Source: Methylosinus sp. PW1 (GTDB lineage Bacteria > Pseudomonadota > Alphaproteobacteria > Rhizobiales > Beijerinckiaceae). From it: 64,000 nucleotides of DNA. Shown piece by piece: positions 1 through 9,109 of this stretch (within the stretch, counting starts at the first letter, position 1; the number at the start of each line of letters is the position of its first letter). The stretch is taken from contig NZ_JQNK01000009.1 in the NCBI RefSeq assembly GCF_000745215.1, positions 1 through 64,000 on the forward strand, written 5' to 3'. The translations under genes and the position numbers were made by a program. The notes under the pieces were generated by a model. The model had not been told where the DNA came from, made no database searches, and saw nothing but the letters and a program-made list of their open reading frames with translations.

Positions 1-55
1 TTAGCAGAATGGGGAGCGGAACGCATCCTTCCCGACAGCCGCGGCCGATCGGGTT

Positions 56-114
56 GCAAGCCTGAAGGCTCGCGGTCCGACCGCTGCCCTTGGACCGCGA
101 GCCTTCAGGCTCGC
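56..114. repeat. REP-like hairpin, copy 1
   Basis: Two arms, 56-78 and 92-114, are reverse complements over 23 bp with one mismatch, and 59-78 pairs perfectly with 92-111. The loop is 13 nt. The right arm reappears base for base at 35471-35493, where it again forms a hairpin with a neighbouring inverted copy. That makes this a dispersed palindromic unit rather than an ordinary terminator. It lies just past the 3' end of the small gene at 119-340 (minus strand), so it could also end transcription there. Confidence 0.7.
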
Positions 115-118
115 CCTT

Positions 119-340
119 TCACTCGTCTATGCTCCAGCTCGCGACCTCCCGCCCGTCGCCGTCCAATATGCGGAAGCCATGCGGTAGCGGCTTATGCTTG
201 CGCTGGACGATCACATTCGAGAACAGTGATTTGGCGTGAGTGACGGCCTTGCGCACGTCGCTGATGTCGGTGTTCATCCGATCGATGACCTGCGCGGTCA
301 TTCCCTCTGGAGCGACGCCGACGAATTCGATGACGAGCAT
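119..340 (-). CDS. small hypothetical protein, 73 aa
   Basis: An intact short reading frame with an ATG at 340 and a GGGAGG-type ribosome site a few bases upstream. The protein starts MLVIEFVGVAPEGMTAQVID and ends in an acidic SWSIDE tail. It has no signal peptide or membrane segment and looks like a small alpha/beta cytosolic protein. I do not recognise the family. It lies on the same strand as, and 72 bp downstream of, the dGTPase gene, so it may be co-transcribed with it. Confidence 0.55.
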   Translation of the reverse strand: MLVIEFVGVAPEGMTAQVIDRMNTDISDVRKAVTHAKSLFSNVIVQRKHKPLPHGFRILDGDGREVASWSIDE

Positions 341-412
341 GGGAGCCTCCCGGGTCAGAACCAGCAGGTCGGGCGCGCAAGGGGCTCCGTCAAGGCGCGC
401 TGTGGTCCGCCC

Positions 413-1599
413 TCAGCCCAGCGACATCTTTTCCCCGAACAGCTTGCGATATTCGCCGAGCGCATAGCGGTCGGTCATTCCGGCGATGTAATCGGCCACA
501 TGGCGGGCGCGGGAGGCGCCCTCCTCGGCGCGGGCGAGCTCGGCCCATTCCGGCGGCATTTGCGCCGGATCGTCGAAATAGACCGGGAAAAGCCGCGAGA
601 TCACCTGCTCGGCGCGATCCCAGACGCCCGACTTTCTCGTGCCGATACATTTTGGGGAAGAGAAAGGCCTTGATCGAGCGGTCCGCCTCGGCCATGGGCG
701 GCGAGAAGGCGATCGTCGCCACGCCGGCGCGACGGACATCCTCCACGCTTTTCGCTCCGACGAGGCGCAGGCTTCTCCGATTGGATGATGGCGTCCTCGA
801 CGAAGCGGGTGATGACCCGCCGGCCGAGCTCGTGAATGACGCGCGAACGCTCCAGCGCGCCATAGACGGCGCGAATCTCGTCCAGCATCACGCCGATGAA
901 GGGGACGGCCTCGATATCCTCGAGCGAGAACAGGCCGGCGCGCAACCCATCGTCTATGTCATGGGCGTCATAGGCGATATCGTCGGCGAGCGCGGCCGCC
1001 TGCGCCTCCGGCCCGGCGAATGTGTCCAGCTCGAGCGGAAACAGCGCGTCGAACTCCGCCACATAAGGAGCGAGCGCGCGATGCGAGCGCGGCCGCGCAA
1101 AGGTCCATTGTGCTTGACGAGGCCTTCCAGCGTCTCGAAGGTGAGGTCCAGCCCGTCATAGCGGGCGTAGCGGCGCTCGAGCAAAGTGACGACGCGCAGA
1201 GCCTGGGCGTTATGGTCGAAGCCGCCATAGGCCTCCATGCATCGCTGCAGCGCATGCTCCCGGCATGGCCGAAGGGCGTATGGCCGAGGTCATGGGCGAG
1301 CGCCACCGCCTCGGCGAGGTCCTCGTCCAGCGCCAGAGCGCGGGCGAGCGCGCGGGCGATCTGCCCCACCTCTATCGTATGGGTCAGCCGCGTGCGGAAA
1401 TGGTCGCGTCCAGCGGCACGAAGACCTGCGTCTTATGCGCGAGGCGGCGAAAGGCCGTCGAATGGATGATACGGTCGCGGTCGCGCTGGAACTCGCTGCG
1501 CGTCGGCGAGGCCGATTCGGGAAAGAGGCGCCCGCGCGACGCCGAAGGGTCGCTGGCGTGAGGGGCGCGGCCACGGACGCCGGGATCTTCGATCGCCAA
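413..1599 (-). pseudogene. dgt: dGTPase-like triphosphohydrolase, frameshifted
   Basis: HD-superfamily deoxyguanosinetriphosphate triphosphohydrolase-like protein, which would cleave dNTPs to nucleoside plus triphosphate. The pieces are collinear. The N-terminus contains [20 protein letters not shown], then comes the metal-binding [12 protein letters not shown], then [11 protein letters not shown], and the C-terminus ends MTDRYALGEYRKLFGEKMSLG. The start is a TTG at 1599 behind GGAG. The pieces lie in successive frames, with breaks near 1404, 1259, 1072, 775 and 635. Three breaks are explained by one missing base each (one is a shortened G run). The other two fit a 2-base loss or a 1-base gain. 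Without them the protein would be about 395 residues, normal for the family. Divergent to erpA, an arrangement common in this order. Whether the gene is truly dead or only mis-sequenced is open. Confidence 0.8.
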
Positions 1600-1727
1600 T
1601 CGTCTCTCCTGTCATTGCAAGGTCACGCGGGCGGCCATATTTTCGCTTCGCATATCCCGCCCGCCCCGGGGAGCGCAAGCGACGAGGCCGGCGAGACAAA
1701 AGCCAAAAAAGAGGAAGGCGCGCCCAA

Positions 1728-2070
1728 ATGACCGATACGGCGACGATTGCGAAGATCGAGATGAGCGAGCGCGCGGCCGAGCGCATTCACGCCATTCTCG
1801 CCGGCGAGGCCGAAGCCAAGGCGCTGCGGCTTTCGGTCGACGGCGGGGCTGCTCTGGCCTGCAATACGCCTATACGGTCGAGACCGAGCCCAAGGCCGAC
1901 GATATCGTCGTCGAGCGCGACGGGGCGCGGCTCGTCGTCGATTCGATCTCCGCCGCCTATATCGCCGGCGCGCGCGTCGATTATGTCGAGGATCTGATGG
2001 GCCAGTCGTTCCGCGTCGAGAATCCCAACGCAACGCTTCCTGCGGCTGCGGCTCCAGCTTCTCGGTCTGA
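1728..2070 (+). pseudogene. erpA: iron-sulfur cluster insertion protein, two frameshifts
   Basis: HesB/IscA-type A-type carrier that delivers Fe-S clusters to apoproteins. The first frame reads MTDTATIAKIEMSERAAERI and runs to LSVDGG. One base is then missing in GGCGGGGCTGC (about 1846), after which CSGLQYAYTVETEPKADDIV continues in the next frame. A second base is missing near 2037, after which the C-terminal SCGCGSSFSV motif and a TGA stop at 2068-2070 follow. The three cluster-ligating cysteines (CSG and CGC) are therefore all present once two bases are restored, giving 114 residues, the usual length. Losing this essential carrier would be surprising, so sequencing error is the likelier explanation. 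Confidence 0.8.
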
Positions 2071-2109
2071 CCGCCGCCCTCCTCCGCCTCCTCCTGTCGG
2101 AGTCCTCGC

Positions 2110-3005
2110 TTGCAGTCTCTATTTATCGGCCATTCCTATATCGACGTGACCATGCGCACGCAGGTCATGCCCAAGGGCGACGAGAAGGATGTGGCGGAGG
2201 ATTACGCCGTCTCCTTCGGCGGCAACGCCGTGACCGCCGCCTTCGCCTGCTCCAAGCTGATCGGCGACGGCGTCGATCTGCTGACGCAGCTCGCGCCCGA
2301 CTGGCTCGGCCATATGTTCATGGACATGGCCGCGACCTATGGGGTGCGCGTGCATCCGCGCCGGGTGCGCGCTCCTCGCTCTCCTTCGTGCTGCCCAAGG
2401 ACGGCAAGCGCGCGATTCTGCGCGCCCGCGACAATAATTTCCTCGAGGACTTCCCGCGTCTCGATCTGACCGGGGTGCGCGCCCTGCACAGCGACGGACA
2501 TATCGCCGACGCGCTCTCCATTACGCGCGCGGCCTGCCGCGAATCGGGCGCGCTGACCTCGCTGGACGGCGGCGCGCTGCGGCCGGGAATCACCGATCTG
2601 CTCGAATTCATCGACGTCGCCATCGTCGCCGAGCGGCTCTGCGAGCAGATGACGCTCTCGGAGGCCGACATGCTGGCCTTTTTGAAGAGCAAGGGCTGCC
2701 GCATCGGCGGCGTCACCAATGGCGAGCGCGGAATGCTCTGGTACGACGAGAATGGCGAGGTGCAACGCCTGCCCTCTCTCCCCGTGCCGGCGGAGCGCAT
2801 CGTCGATACGTCCGGCGCAGGCGATGTGTTCCACGGCGCCTATATGGCGTCCTATCTCCAGCGGCCGGAAGCGCCCTGGCGCGAGCACTTCCGCTTCGCG
2901 CGCGCGGCCTCCGGCTACAAGATTCAGCACCTCGGCAATGAGGCGGGCCTGCCGTCGCAGAATGACATAGTAGCGACACTCGCGCTTTTTCCCCCTGCCG
3001 ATTGA
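2110..3005 (+). pseudogene. PfkB-family sugar/nucleoside kinase, one frameshift
   Basis: Ribokinase-type carbohydrate or nucleoside kinase. The N-terminal half (TTG start at 2110, QSLFIGHSYIDV, substrate-binding SFGGNAVTAAFACSKL) and the C-terminal half carrying the catalytic DTSGAGDVFHGAYMA anion-hole/base motif are in different frames. They join near 2368-2375, where one base is missing. The repaired product is about 298 residues, typical of the family. The substrate cannot be told from sequence. It begins 40 bp after erpA on the same strand. ATG codons further in (for example at 2152) would cut into the fold, so TTG is preferred. Confidence 0.72.
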
Positions 3006-3095
3006 ATGGCTTGTGGGAAGCGCGAAAGAAATCGAGAAAGGCGGAGAACAGGGCTTGGCAAGAGTGCTTAGAGCTTGCTATATGCCCGGCACCGT

Positions 3096-3171
3096 TCCCC
3101 GATAGCTCAGCCGGTAGAGCAAGCGACTGTTAATCGCTGGGTCGCAGGTTCGAGTCCTGCTCGGGGAGCCA
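3096..3171 (+). tRNA. tRNA-Asn (GTT anticodon)
   Basis: A full cloverleaf of 76 nt. The acceptor arm TCCCCGA (3096-3102) pairs with TCGGGGA (3161-3167), followed by discriminator G and an encoded CCA. The D-loop has AGCTCAGCCGGTAGAGC, the anticodon loop CTGTTAA carries GTT, and the T-arm has GGTTCGAGTCC. It stands alone, 90 bp after the PfkB kinase gene. Confidence 0.97.
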
Positions 3172-3293
3172 GCCGTATCTTTCCTCTCGATGCCGACTTT
3201 GATTCTGCCGAAACATCCGTCGGCGGATGCCCTACTCGGACATGCCTTCTTCCGCCGCCAGCTCTCCACGACGAGAGCTCGGCGCCTCGGTCT

Positions 3294-3560
3294 TCAGAAA
3301 TCGTCTATGTCCGAGAGCACCGCGTGAACTTGGCCCATAATGGCCGAGAGCATATAAAGCGCCGCATGTTGCGGATTGCCGTGACACGCCTTGGCGGCTA
3401 CGATGATAACCGACGATATATTGACCGACATTGCGAGAAGAATGTCGTCCACCGTCTGCCTTTCCCGCTCGACTTCAATAAAGTCCTTGATATCACGGAA
3501 CATGACAGCGTCTAGCTCCTCACATATCTCGGATATATTTCCACTTATATTTATAATCAT
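3294..3560 (-). CDS. AT-richer orphan protein, 88 aa
   Basis: The start ATG at 3560 has GGAGG 5-6 nt upstream; an in-frame ATG at 3599 lacks a ribosome site. The protein begins MIINISGNISEICEELDAVM and is mostly predicted helix, with a hydrophobic stretch around SVNISSVIIVAAKA and an acidic C-terminus (SDIDDF). Base composition is clearly less GC-rich than its neighbours and codon use is different, which suggests recent acquisition. It lies between tRNA-Asn and an IS5-family element. I do not recognise the family. Confidence 0.5.
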   Translation of the reverse strand: MIINISGNISEICEELDAVMFRDIKDFIEVERERQTVDDILLAMSVNISSVIIVAAKACHGNPQHAALYMLSAIMGQVHAVLSDIDDF

Positions 3561-3633
3561 ACTGGCCTCCAGCTTGGATTTTTTAGTTCTGCAGCTCATT
3601 GCTGCTGCAATAATTTAGATTCGAAATCTATTT

Positions 3634-4821
3634 GAGCGCTTCGCAGAATAGCCGAGGTCTCGGCGTTTACGGTTTTTCGGCCGCAATCGACGGGCTTTGA
3701 TGCGCCCGCGCGCCATCTGGCGCAATGCTCTGCGCCGTCAGCCGGTCATTTTTCGCATCCCTATCCGGTTCGAGACACACCTCTCCCCTCGCGGCGTCAT
3801 GCCGCCGCTTCGAGAACCCGCGCCCGCTTCATGTTCATCGCCATGACGACGAACTGAAGATGACAATTGTTGCGCGCGAGGCTGCGGTAGCGTACTCGCG
3901 CCATCCCATACCAGTTCTTCATCGTCGCGTTGGCGCGCTCGACGCCGACGCGAACGCTCGACGCCGTCTTGTTGAACCATCTCTGCCAGTCCGGCTGTCG
4001 CGCTCCGCGCTTCGCCTTATAGGCGATCTTGTCGTCGATCTTCTTGTCGTTCAACGCCTTGCGTAGCGCTGCGCTATCATATGCCTTGTCGCCGTAATAG
4101 GCCTCTTCATCGCCCTGGATCATCGCCTCGCCGCGCTGGCTGTCGTGCAGATCGGCGCTCGTCATCTCCGCTTGGCGCACGATGCCGCTTTCTTCGTCGA
4201 CCGCCAGATGCGCCTTGTAGCCGAAGTAGGTCTCGCCGTTCTTCTTGGTGAAGCTCGCGTCCGGGTCGCGCGGATTGACCTGCCCCTCGTCGTGGGGCGG
4301 CGGCTTCACGGCGGCCGCGATGATAGTGGCGTCGACCAGCGTGCCGCGCTTCACGATCAGCCCGCGCGCGTCGAGTTGTCGATTGACCTCGGCAAGTAGT
4401 TTCTCGTCGAGGCCGAGCTTGGCGAGCCGCTGACGAAACCGCCGATCGATGAATGGTCCGGCGTCTCCTCGTCCAGCGGAACCCCGCAAAAGCGCCGAAA
4501 CGACAGGCGATCGCGCACAGCCTCCTCGGCGGCGGGGTCGGACAGCCCATACCACTGCTGCAACAGCACGATCTTGAACATGGTCAGTGGCGGATAGGCC
4601 GGCGCGCCGTCGCTCGAAGAATGCAGCGGACGCAAAATAACGTCGAACGCGCTCCACTCGAACGTCTTGGCGATATCTTCCAGAAACCCACCAGGACGAG
4701 AATAGGCTTTCACGAATGCGTCGGCGAGCGAAGGTTGGCTGAAGTTGCGGCGTGACATCGGTGACTCACATCCCTCGGACGCCCCAGAGAATCACGGGTT
4801 CGCCGGTTTTGCAAAGCGCTC
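3634..4821 (-). mobile_element. IS5-family insertion sequence, copy 1 (1188 bp)
   Basis: The ends are imperfect inverted repeats (GAGCGCTTCGCAGAAT on the left; GAGCGCTTTGCAAAAC as the complement of the right). The element is flanked by a direct repeat CTATTT at 3628-3633 and 4822-4827. It matches the element at 38241-39429 throughout, except for one missing base near 4443, so it is 1188 bp against 1189. It carries one transposase gene on the minus strand. Confidence 0.93.
3797..4758 (-). pseudogene. IS5-family transposase, one frameshift
   Basis: DDE transposase of the IS5 type: an N-terminal DUF772-like region (MSRRNFSQPSLADAF at 4758) and a catalytic core with LVDATIIAAA and YYGDKAYDSAALR. 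The copy at 38404-39366 reads through as 320 residues. Here GCCAGATCG has become GCCGATCG at about 4443, splitting the gene after DHSSI. The copy is non-functional unless complemented in trans by copy 2. Confidence 0.93.
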
Positions 4822-4963
4822 CTATTTCATTACAATTAGATTCAACGATCGCTTTATAATGGCCTACGCTGTCCTTATGAAATGATTCGGCGCGTGGCCG
4901 CCGAGGTCGTCCCCTGTGAAATCCGTCTCTCTCCGCCTAGATTGGCGGCACGGGAGCCTCGCA

Positions 4964-5290
4964 ATGCAAAAATCCATCGTCATCACCGTGAGCCACGATC
5001 TCGGCGTCGAGACCGCGAGAGCGCGCGTCGCCGCTGGGCTCGAGCAGCTGCGGCGGGACTATGTGGACAAGCTCGCCCATTCAGAGGTCGTCTGGACCGG
5101 GAACGCCGCCGATCTGAAGGTCGGGGCCTTCGGCCATAATATGCAGGCGCGCATAGACGTGCTCGCCGATTCGCTGCGCATAGAGGTCTGGCTACCCTGG
5201 CTGCTGGCCGCTCTGGCGGGGCCGATTCAGACCGCGCTCGCCCATCGCGCCGGCGAGGCGCTGCGGATCGAGCACAAGCCGCAGGGCTGA
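4964..5290 (+). CDS. polyhydroxyalkanoic acid system family protein
   Basis: 108 residues starting MQKSIVITVSHDLGVETA at an ATG with GGGAG 8 nt upstream; an upstream GTG at 4916 has no ribosome site. It resembles the small PHA granule-region proteins (PHA_gran_rgn family) found in PHA-producing proteobacteria: an N-terminal beta strand, a helix with the conserved LGVE-AR pattern, then a strand-rich middle and an amphipathic C-terminal helix. The biochemical role of the family is unknown. It converges with the SciP-like gene 4 bp away. No PHA synthase is visible nearby. Confidence 0.65.
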   Translation: MQKSIVITVSHDLGVETARARVAAGLEQLRRDYVDKLAHSEVVWTGNAADLKVGAFGHNMQARIDVLADSLRIEVWLPWLLAALAGPIQTALAHRAGEALRIEHKPQG

Positions 5291-5294
5291 CGGC

Positions 5295-5594
5295 TCAGCG
5301 CTTGCCCGCGGCGAGGCGCGCCGCGCGGCGGCGATAATATTGCAGGCGAGTCGTGCGCAAGCTGTCGACGCCATGGCGGTCGATGCAGCTCGCCCAGGCC
5401 TCGAACTCGTCCCGCGTCAGCGAATAGCGCCGGCAGACATCGTCCAGCGAGACGACGCCGCTGCGCACCGCGGCCACCACTTCGGCCTTGCGGCGCACCA
5501 CCCAGCGCGTCGTGGGCGGCGGCAGACAGGCGTAGGCGATTCGATTCGCGGCCTCGTCGCCGGGGCCGAACGTCGTCGGATCAAGCGTCATCAT
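5295..5594 (-). CDS. sciP: SciP-like (DUF1153) cell-cycle regulator
   Basis: 99 residues. The core RWVVRRKAEVVAAVRSG, the CRRYSLTRDEFEAW segment and the closing RTTRLQYYRRR are the DUF1153 helix-turn-helix seen in SciP, which in Caulobacter binds DNA and CtrA and blocks CtrA-dependent transcription. The acidic N-terminus (TFGPGDEAANR) differs from the usual start of the family, so this could be a paralogue rather than the SciP orthologue. The start is one of two adjacent ATGs (5594/5591). It converges on the PHA-system gene. Confidence 0.7.
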   Translation of the reverse strand: MMTLDPTTFGPGDEAANRIAYACLPPPTTRWVVRRKAEVVAAVRSGVVSLDDVCRRYSLTRDEFEAWASCIDRHGVDSLRTTRLQYYRRRAARLAAGKR

Positions 5595-5808
5595 GGCGCC
5601 GCTCCACAAAGAAGCTTTCGCATCACAATCGCGAAAAACGACCCGCCGCCTCGAGCGGCGAGATTTGTGACATTTCCAGCAAAGGCTGAAGAAAGTGTTG
5701 CCGCGCGCGCGAGCGCGAGAGACGAGCTTAACCACATCCGCTCGCGCCGCCGGCCAGCGGCCGCGCCATGGTCTAGACTAGGCTTCCATTCGCAATCGGA
5801 GGCGTCCC

Positions 5809-6174
5809 ATGTCGAAAGCCCTGCTCGTCGCATCGATCGTCTTCGCAGGCGTCGCAGTCGCGGCCTCGGCGCACGCGGAGCCATTCGCGCGGGAGCGCCA
5901 GCGCGAAGGCGGCGCGGGGCCTTCGCGCGCGCAGGCCGCCGAGCAGCGACGCGATCTGTGGGAAGCGCGCGAGCAGGCCTATGAGCAGCGCCGGCGTCAG
6001 CGCGAGCGTCAGAGACACGCCCCTCCCCCCGGCCAGAACGCCGGCGGCCCTGCGCCCTACGGCTATGGCGCGCCCTACGGCGGCGGCTACTACGGAGATT
6101 ACGTCAATCCGTCGCCCCGCCAGGCGCCGCCGCCCTCGCCGCGCGGGCTTCACGACGGCCTCTGGTATTACTGA
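5809..6174 (+). CDS. exported hypothetical protein, 121 aa
   Basis: ATG at 5809 behind GGAGG. A Sec-type signal peptide (MSKALLVASIVFAGVAVAAS, cleavage after AHA) is followed by an Arg/Glu/Gln-rich helical part (about residues 27-68) and a Gly/Tyr/Pro-rich tail ending GLHDGLWYY. Probably periplasmic or outer-membrane associated. It belongs to a style of small Gly/Tyr-rich exported proteins found several times in this window. No function can be assigned. Its 3' end overlaps the converging response-regulator remnant by 7 bp. Confidence 0.65.
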   Translation: MSKALLVASIVFAGVAVAASAHAEPFARERQREGGAGPSRAQAAEQRRDLWEAREQAYEQRRRQRERQRHAPPPGQNAGGPAPYGYGAPYGGGYYGDYVNPSPRQAPPPSPRGLHDGLWYY

Positions 6175-6454
6175 CGCGTCGCCGGCTCGCCGCGCCGCTC
6201 CAGCGCCGAGCTCACGATCTCCAGCGCGATGGCGAGCAGCGCCTCTGCGTCATTGGGCTTGACGAAGACCTTGTCGGCGCCTGCCCGCATCGCCTCCTCG
6301 TGGATCGACGGCGCCGTGGAGGTCGTCAGCACGAAAACCGGAAGCTCCTTCAGCAGCAGTGAGCGGCGCAGCGACTTCAAGAACTTCACGCCGTCGAGCC
6401 GCGGCATGTTGAGGTCCAGCACCAGCACATCCGGAAGCTTGTCCGTGATCTCCT

Positions 6455-7687
6455 CAGGGCTGTGCAGTTCTTAACGAGCCCCTGCCATTTCGAGGGCAGC
6501 TCGGATATTGAGAGCGGCGCGCCATCTGGCGTTCTTGATGTTGTCGCAACCATCGGCGCGCAGGAGATTATAGGCGAAGGAGCGGAGCCGCGCGACGATG
6601 TCCGGGTTCTTGCGAATGCGCGAAGCGTCCTCCGCGAACGCCACGTCGCGCACATAGTGGCTGCCGTTCTCGATGCGCCAATGGCCTCTGATCCATTCGT
6701 TCCAACGCTCGGGCGTCGGGCCGGTCGCCGAGGACACCCAATAGACGGTCTCGATCGTCTGCTTCAAAAGACCGGTCGCCGGATCGCGGCGGTAGATTGT
6801 GCGCTCCAGCCGCAGCACGGTCTTTATGAGCGGCTCCCACGCCGTATGGCGGAACCACGCCTTCGCTGGAAAGACAGAAAGCTTTCGCGTCTCCCAGCGG
6901 TTGCGGCCTTTCGACTGGCTCGTCGCAGAGCCGCTCGGCTTGCGGCCCGCCGCGCCGAGTTCGAGCCGGCGACGCAGGCCCGGTTGATTGTCCTTCACCT
7001 GCGTCAGCAGGTGATTGCCGGACGCGATCACGCGTTCGAACAGTTTTTTTGGCAGTGTTCTGCGTCGAGCGTGAACAGGCAGCGCTTCAATCCCAGCGCT
7101 TCGATCAGCTCCGGAGCGGTGGGAATCTCATTGCTCTTTTCGGCGACCATCACATGCGCGAGCACGATCCGATCGGCGTGTCGCAGCGCCGACATCATGT
7201 GCGCGGCCTTCCGGTCGCTGAACGCATCGAAGCTGCCGCGCAGAGTCTTCCCGTCGACGGCGATCGCCGTCAGCCCCTGCACGGCGGGCGGCGCCGGCAT
7301 GCTCGCGGCATGACGTCGAAACGCCGCCTCCAACGCTGCCGGATCGACGCCTTGCAGGATCAGCCGCAGACCGGTGTAGGATGGCGTGTAGGGCAGCTTC
7401 AGGCCGAAGGCGTCGTTCAATCGCAGACGATGCGCGCGAATGAACTCATGCATCTGCCGATAAGAATTGGCGCCGCCGACCATGGCGATGATCGCGTAGA
7501 GCAGCACCGTCGAAAGATCGAACCGCTTGCCTTCTCGGCGACGATGATCCGGAATGTCCCGCAAAATCTCCAGAAGCGACACCTGCATGCGACAACCTCC
7601 GATTCGGGTTGTCGCCTATAGATTCACACATCCGTCGCGACGGGAATCGCCCGTCCGCTATAAAGTATAGAGAACTGAACGGCCCTG
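6455..7687 (-). mobile_element. ISAs1-family insertion sequence (1233 bp)
   Basis: The ends are inverted repeats: CAGGGCTGTGCAGTTC on the left against CAGGGCCGTTCAGTTC as the complement of the right end, 14 of 16 matching. The target duplication is GTGATCTCCT at 6445-6454 and 7688-7697, 10 bp, which fits the family. It carries one transposase gene in two frames. The insertion lies inside a response-regulator gene. Confidence 0.92.
6471..7588 (-). pseudogene. ISAs1-family transposase in two overlapping frames
   Basis: The first part (7588 down to about 7040) starts MQVSLLEILRDIPDHRRREG and has the AIAVDGKTLRGS motif around the first catalytic Asp, then FTLDAEHCQKN. The second part (7031-6471) has ASGNHLLTQVKDNQP, then WRIENGSHYVRDVAFAEDAS containing the catalytic Glu, and ends ALEMAGAR. 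They join at a run of seven A on the coding strand (about 7043-7049). Eight A would give one 372-residue protein, and a -1 slip on the seven-A run would give the same product. Either a base was lost or this is a slippery site. Confidence 0.85.
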
Positions 7688-7993
7688 GTGATCTCCTCGC
7701 GCGAGACGAGAAAGATAGCGTCCAGCCCATTGTCGACCTGCTCGCATTCTATGTCGCGCTCCAGCAAGGAGCGCACGGAATCGAGGGCTCGCCTGAACAG
7801 AAAGACGTCGTCCTGATCGTCCTCGATGATCAATACGCGGCAGGCCCGATTCTTCGTCTCGACAGCGGACATCACAATCCCCATCTTCTCGACTTGCGCT
7901 CGTTTCTCAGACGCTGTCTCCTATCAGATAGGATGCGGTCGCCCCGCGCGCAGCAACGAGCGCTGACAGATGCGCGCGACGAGGGGTGCGAGG

Positions 7994-9109
7994 ATGAGCT
8001 TCGACAGCATAGGCGACGATCATTTTCGCCTCGCGGTAGAGTCGGCGCCTGCCGCCATGATCGTCAGCAGCGCCGATGGACTCATTCAATTCGTCAACGC
8101 GGAGACCGAGCGTATGTTCGGTTATCGTAGCGACGAACTGGTTGGAAAGTCCATCGATATTCTCGTCCCCGCGCGCATGCGGGCGGCGCATTCCTCCTTG
8201 CGCCAGAGCTTCCTCGCGCATCCGAGCAAGCGCCCGATGGGCGCCGGACGCGATCTGAAGGCGACGCGGCGCGACGGCAGCGAGTTTCCGGTCGAGATCG
8301 GGCTGACGCCGATCGAGAGCGAGAGCGGCGCGATCGTGCTGGCGACCGTGCTCGACATCACCGCGCGGCGCGAGGCAGAGAATGCGCTGTCGCAGCGCGC
8401 GGCGGAGCTGGAGCGCGCCAATGAGCGTCTGGCGCAATTCGCCTATGTCGCCTCGCATGATCTGCAGGAGCCGCTGCGCAAGATCGCCGCATTCGCGGAT
8501 ATTCTCGAGCAGGCGATCTCCAGCGCCAATGAGAACGACATGAGCTACGCCAATAGCGTGATGCGCTCCTCGGCGCTGCGCGCGCGCGAGCTGGTCGACG
8601 ATCTCCTCACCTATTCGCGCGCGATCAACGATGCGCAGAATGTGCAGGAGCTCGATCTGCGCGATGAGCTGGACCTCGCGGTCGATGACCTCTCCGAGGC
8701 GATCGCGGAGAGCGGCGCGCGCCTGCGCATAGACGCGCCGCATGTCGCCTTTCGCGCCGACCGCTCGCAATTCGCGCGGCTGACGCATAATATCGTCTCC
8801 AACGCGCTCAAATATCGCAAGCCGGATTGCGCGCCGGAGATCGTCATCCGGGCGACGCAGAACGAGCGCGAGATCGTCGTCGCCTTCGCCGACAATGGCA
8901 TCGGCTTCGAGAGCAAATATGCGCAGCTCGTCTTCGAGCCGTTCAAGCGGCTGCATCCGAAAGGCAAATATCCCGGCACCGGCATAGGCCTCGCGATCTG
9001 CAAATCCATCGCCGATCGTCATGGCTGGCGGCTGTCGGTGACATCGCAGCCGGGACAAGGATCGACTTTCTATGTCACGATTCCTTTGGGACGTGCGAAT
9101 AGCGAGTAG
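7994..9109 (+). CDS. PAS-domain sensor histidine kinase
   Basis: 371 residues. A PAS domain (about 8-125, with FVNAETERMFGYRSDELVGK) is followed by a short coiled linker, then a HisKA domain with phospho-acceptor His in YVASHDLQEPLRKI, then an ATPase domain with N-box NIVSNALKYR, G1 FADNGIGF, F-box FEPFKRLH and G2 GTGIGLAI. It has no transmembrane segment, so it is a cytosolic sensor; the signal is unknown. ATG 7994 is preferred over 7970 because GAGGGG lies at a good distance. It has no attached receiver domain, so its output should go to the neighbouring response regulator, which is broken by an insertion sequence. Confidence 0.92.
   Translation: MSFDSIGDDHFRLAVESAPAAMIVSSADGLIQFVNAETERMFGYRSDELVGKSIDILVPARMRAAHSSLRQSFLAHPSKRPMGAGRDLKATRRDGSEFPVEIGLTPIESESGAIVLATVLDITARREAENALSQRAAELERANERLAQFAYVASHDLQEPLRKIAAFADILEQAISSANENDMSYANSVMRSSALRARELVDDLLTYSRAINDAQNVQELDLRDELDLAVDDLSEAIAESGARLRIDAPHVAFRADRSQFARLTHNIVSNALKYRKPDCAPEIVIRATQNEREIVVAFADNGIGFESKYAQLVFEPFKRLHPKGKYPGTGIGLAICKSIADRHGWRLSVTSQPGQGSTFYVTIPLGRANSE

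Larger units (their letters stand above)
6168..7872 (-). pseudogene. CheY-like response regulator split by an ISAs1 element
   Basis: Two halves of one receiver domain. The upstream half (start ATG 7872, reading CRVLIIEDDQDDVFLFRRAL to VSREEIT) lies at 7688-7872. The downstream half (DKLPDVLVLDLNMPRLDGVK, then FVLTTSTAP and the conserved KVFVKP lysine) lies at 6168-6454. Removing the IS and one copy of its 10-bp target repeat joins them exactly in frame as EEIT-DKLPD. The domain retains the acidic pocket (EDD), the phospho-acceptor Asp (LDLN), Thr and Lys, and resembles Rcp1-type single-domain regulators that pair with a neighbouring kinase. The divergent histidine kinase 121 bp away is the likely partner. 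Confidence 0.92.

Noticed and set aside
3096..4821. tRNA-Asn as an integrase attachment site of a genomic island
   Set aside because: No integrase gene and no repeated tRNA 3' end were found in the window.
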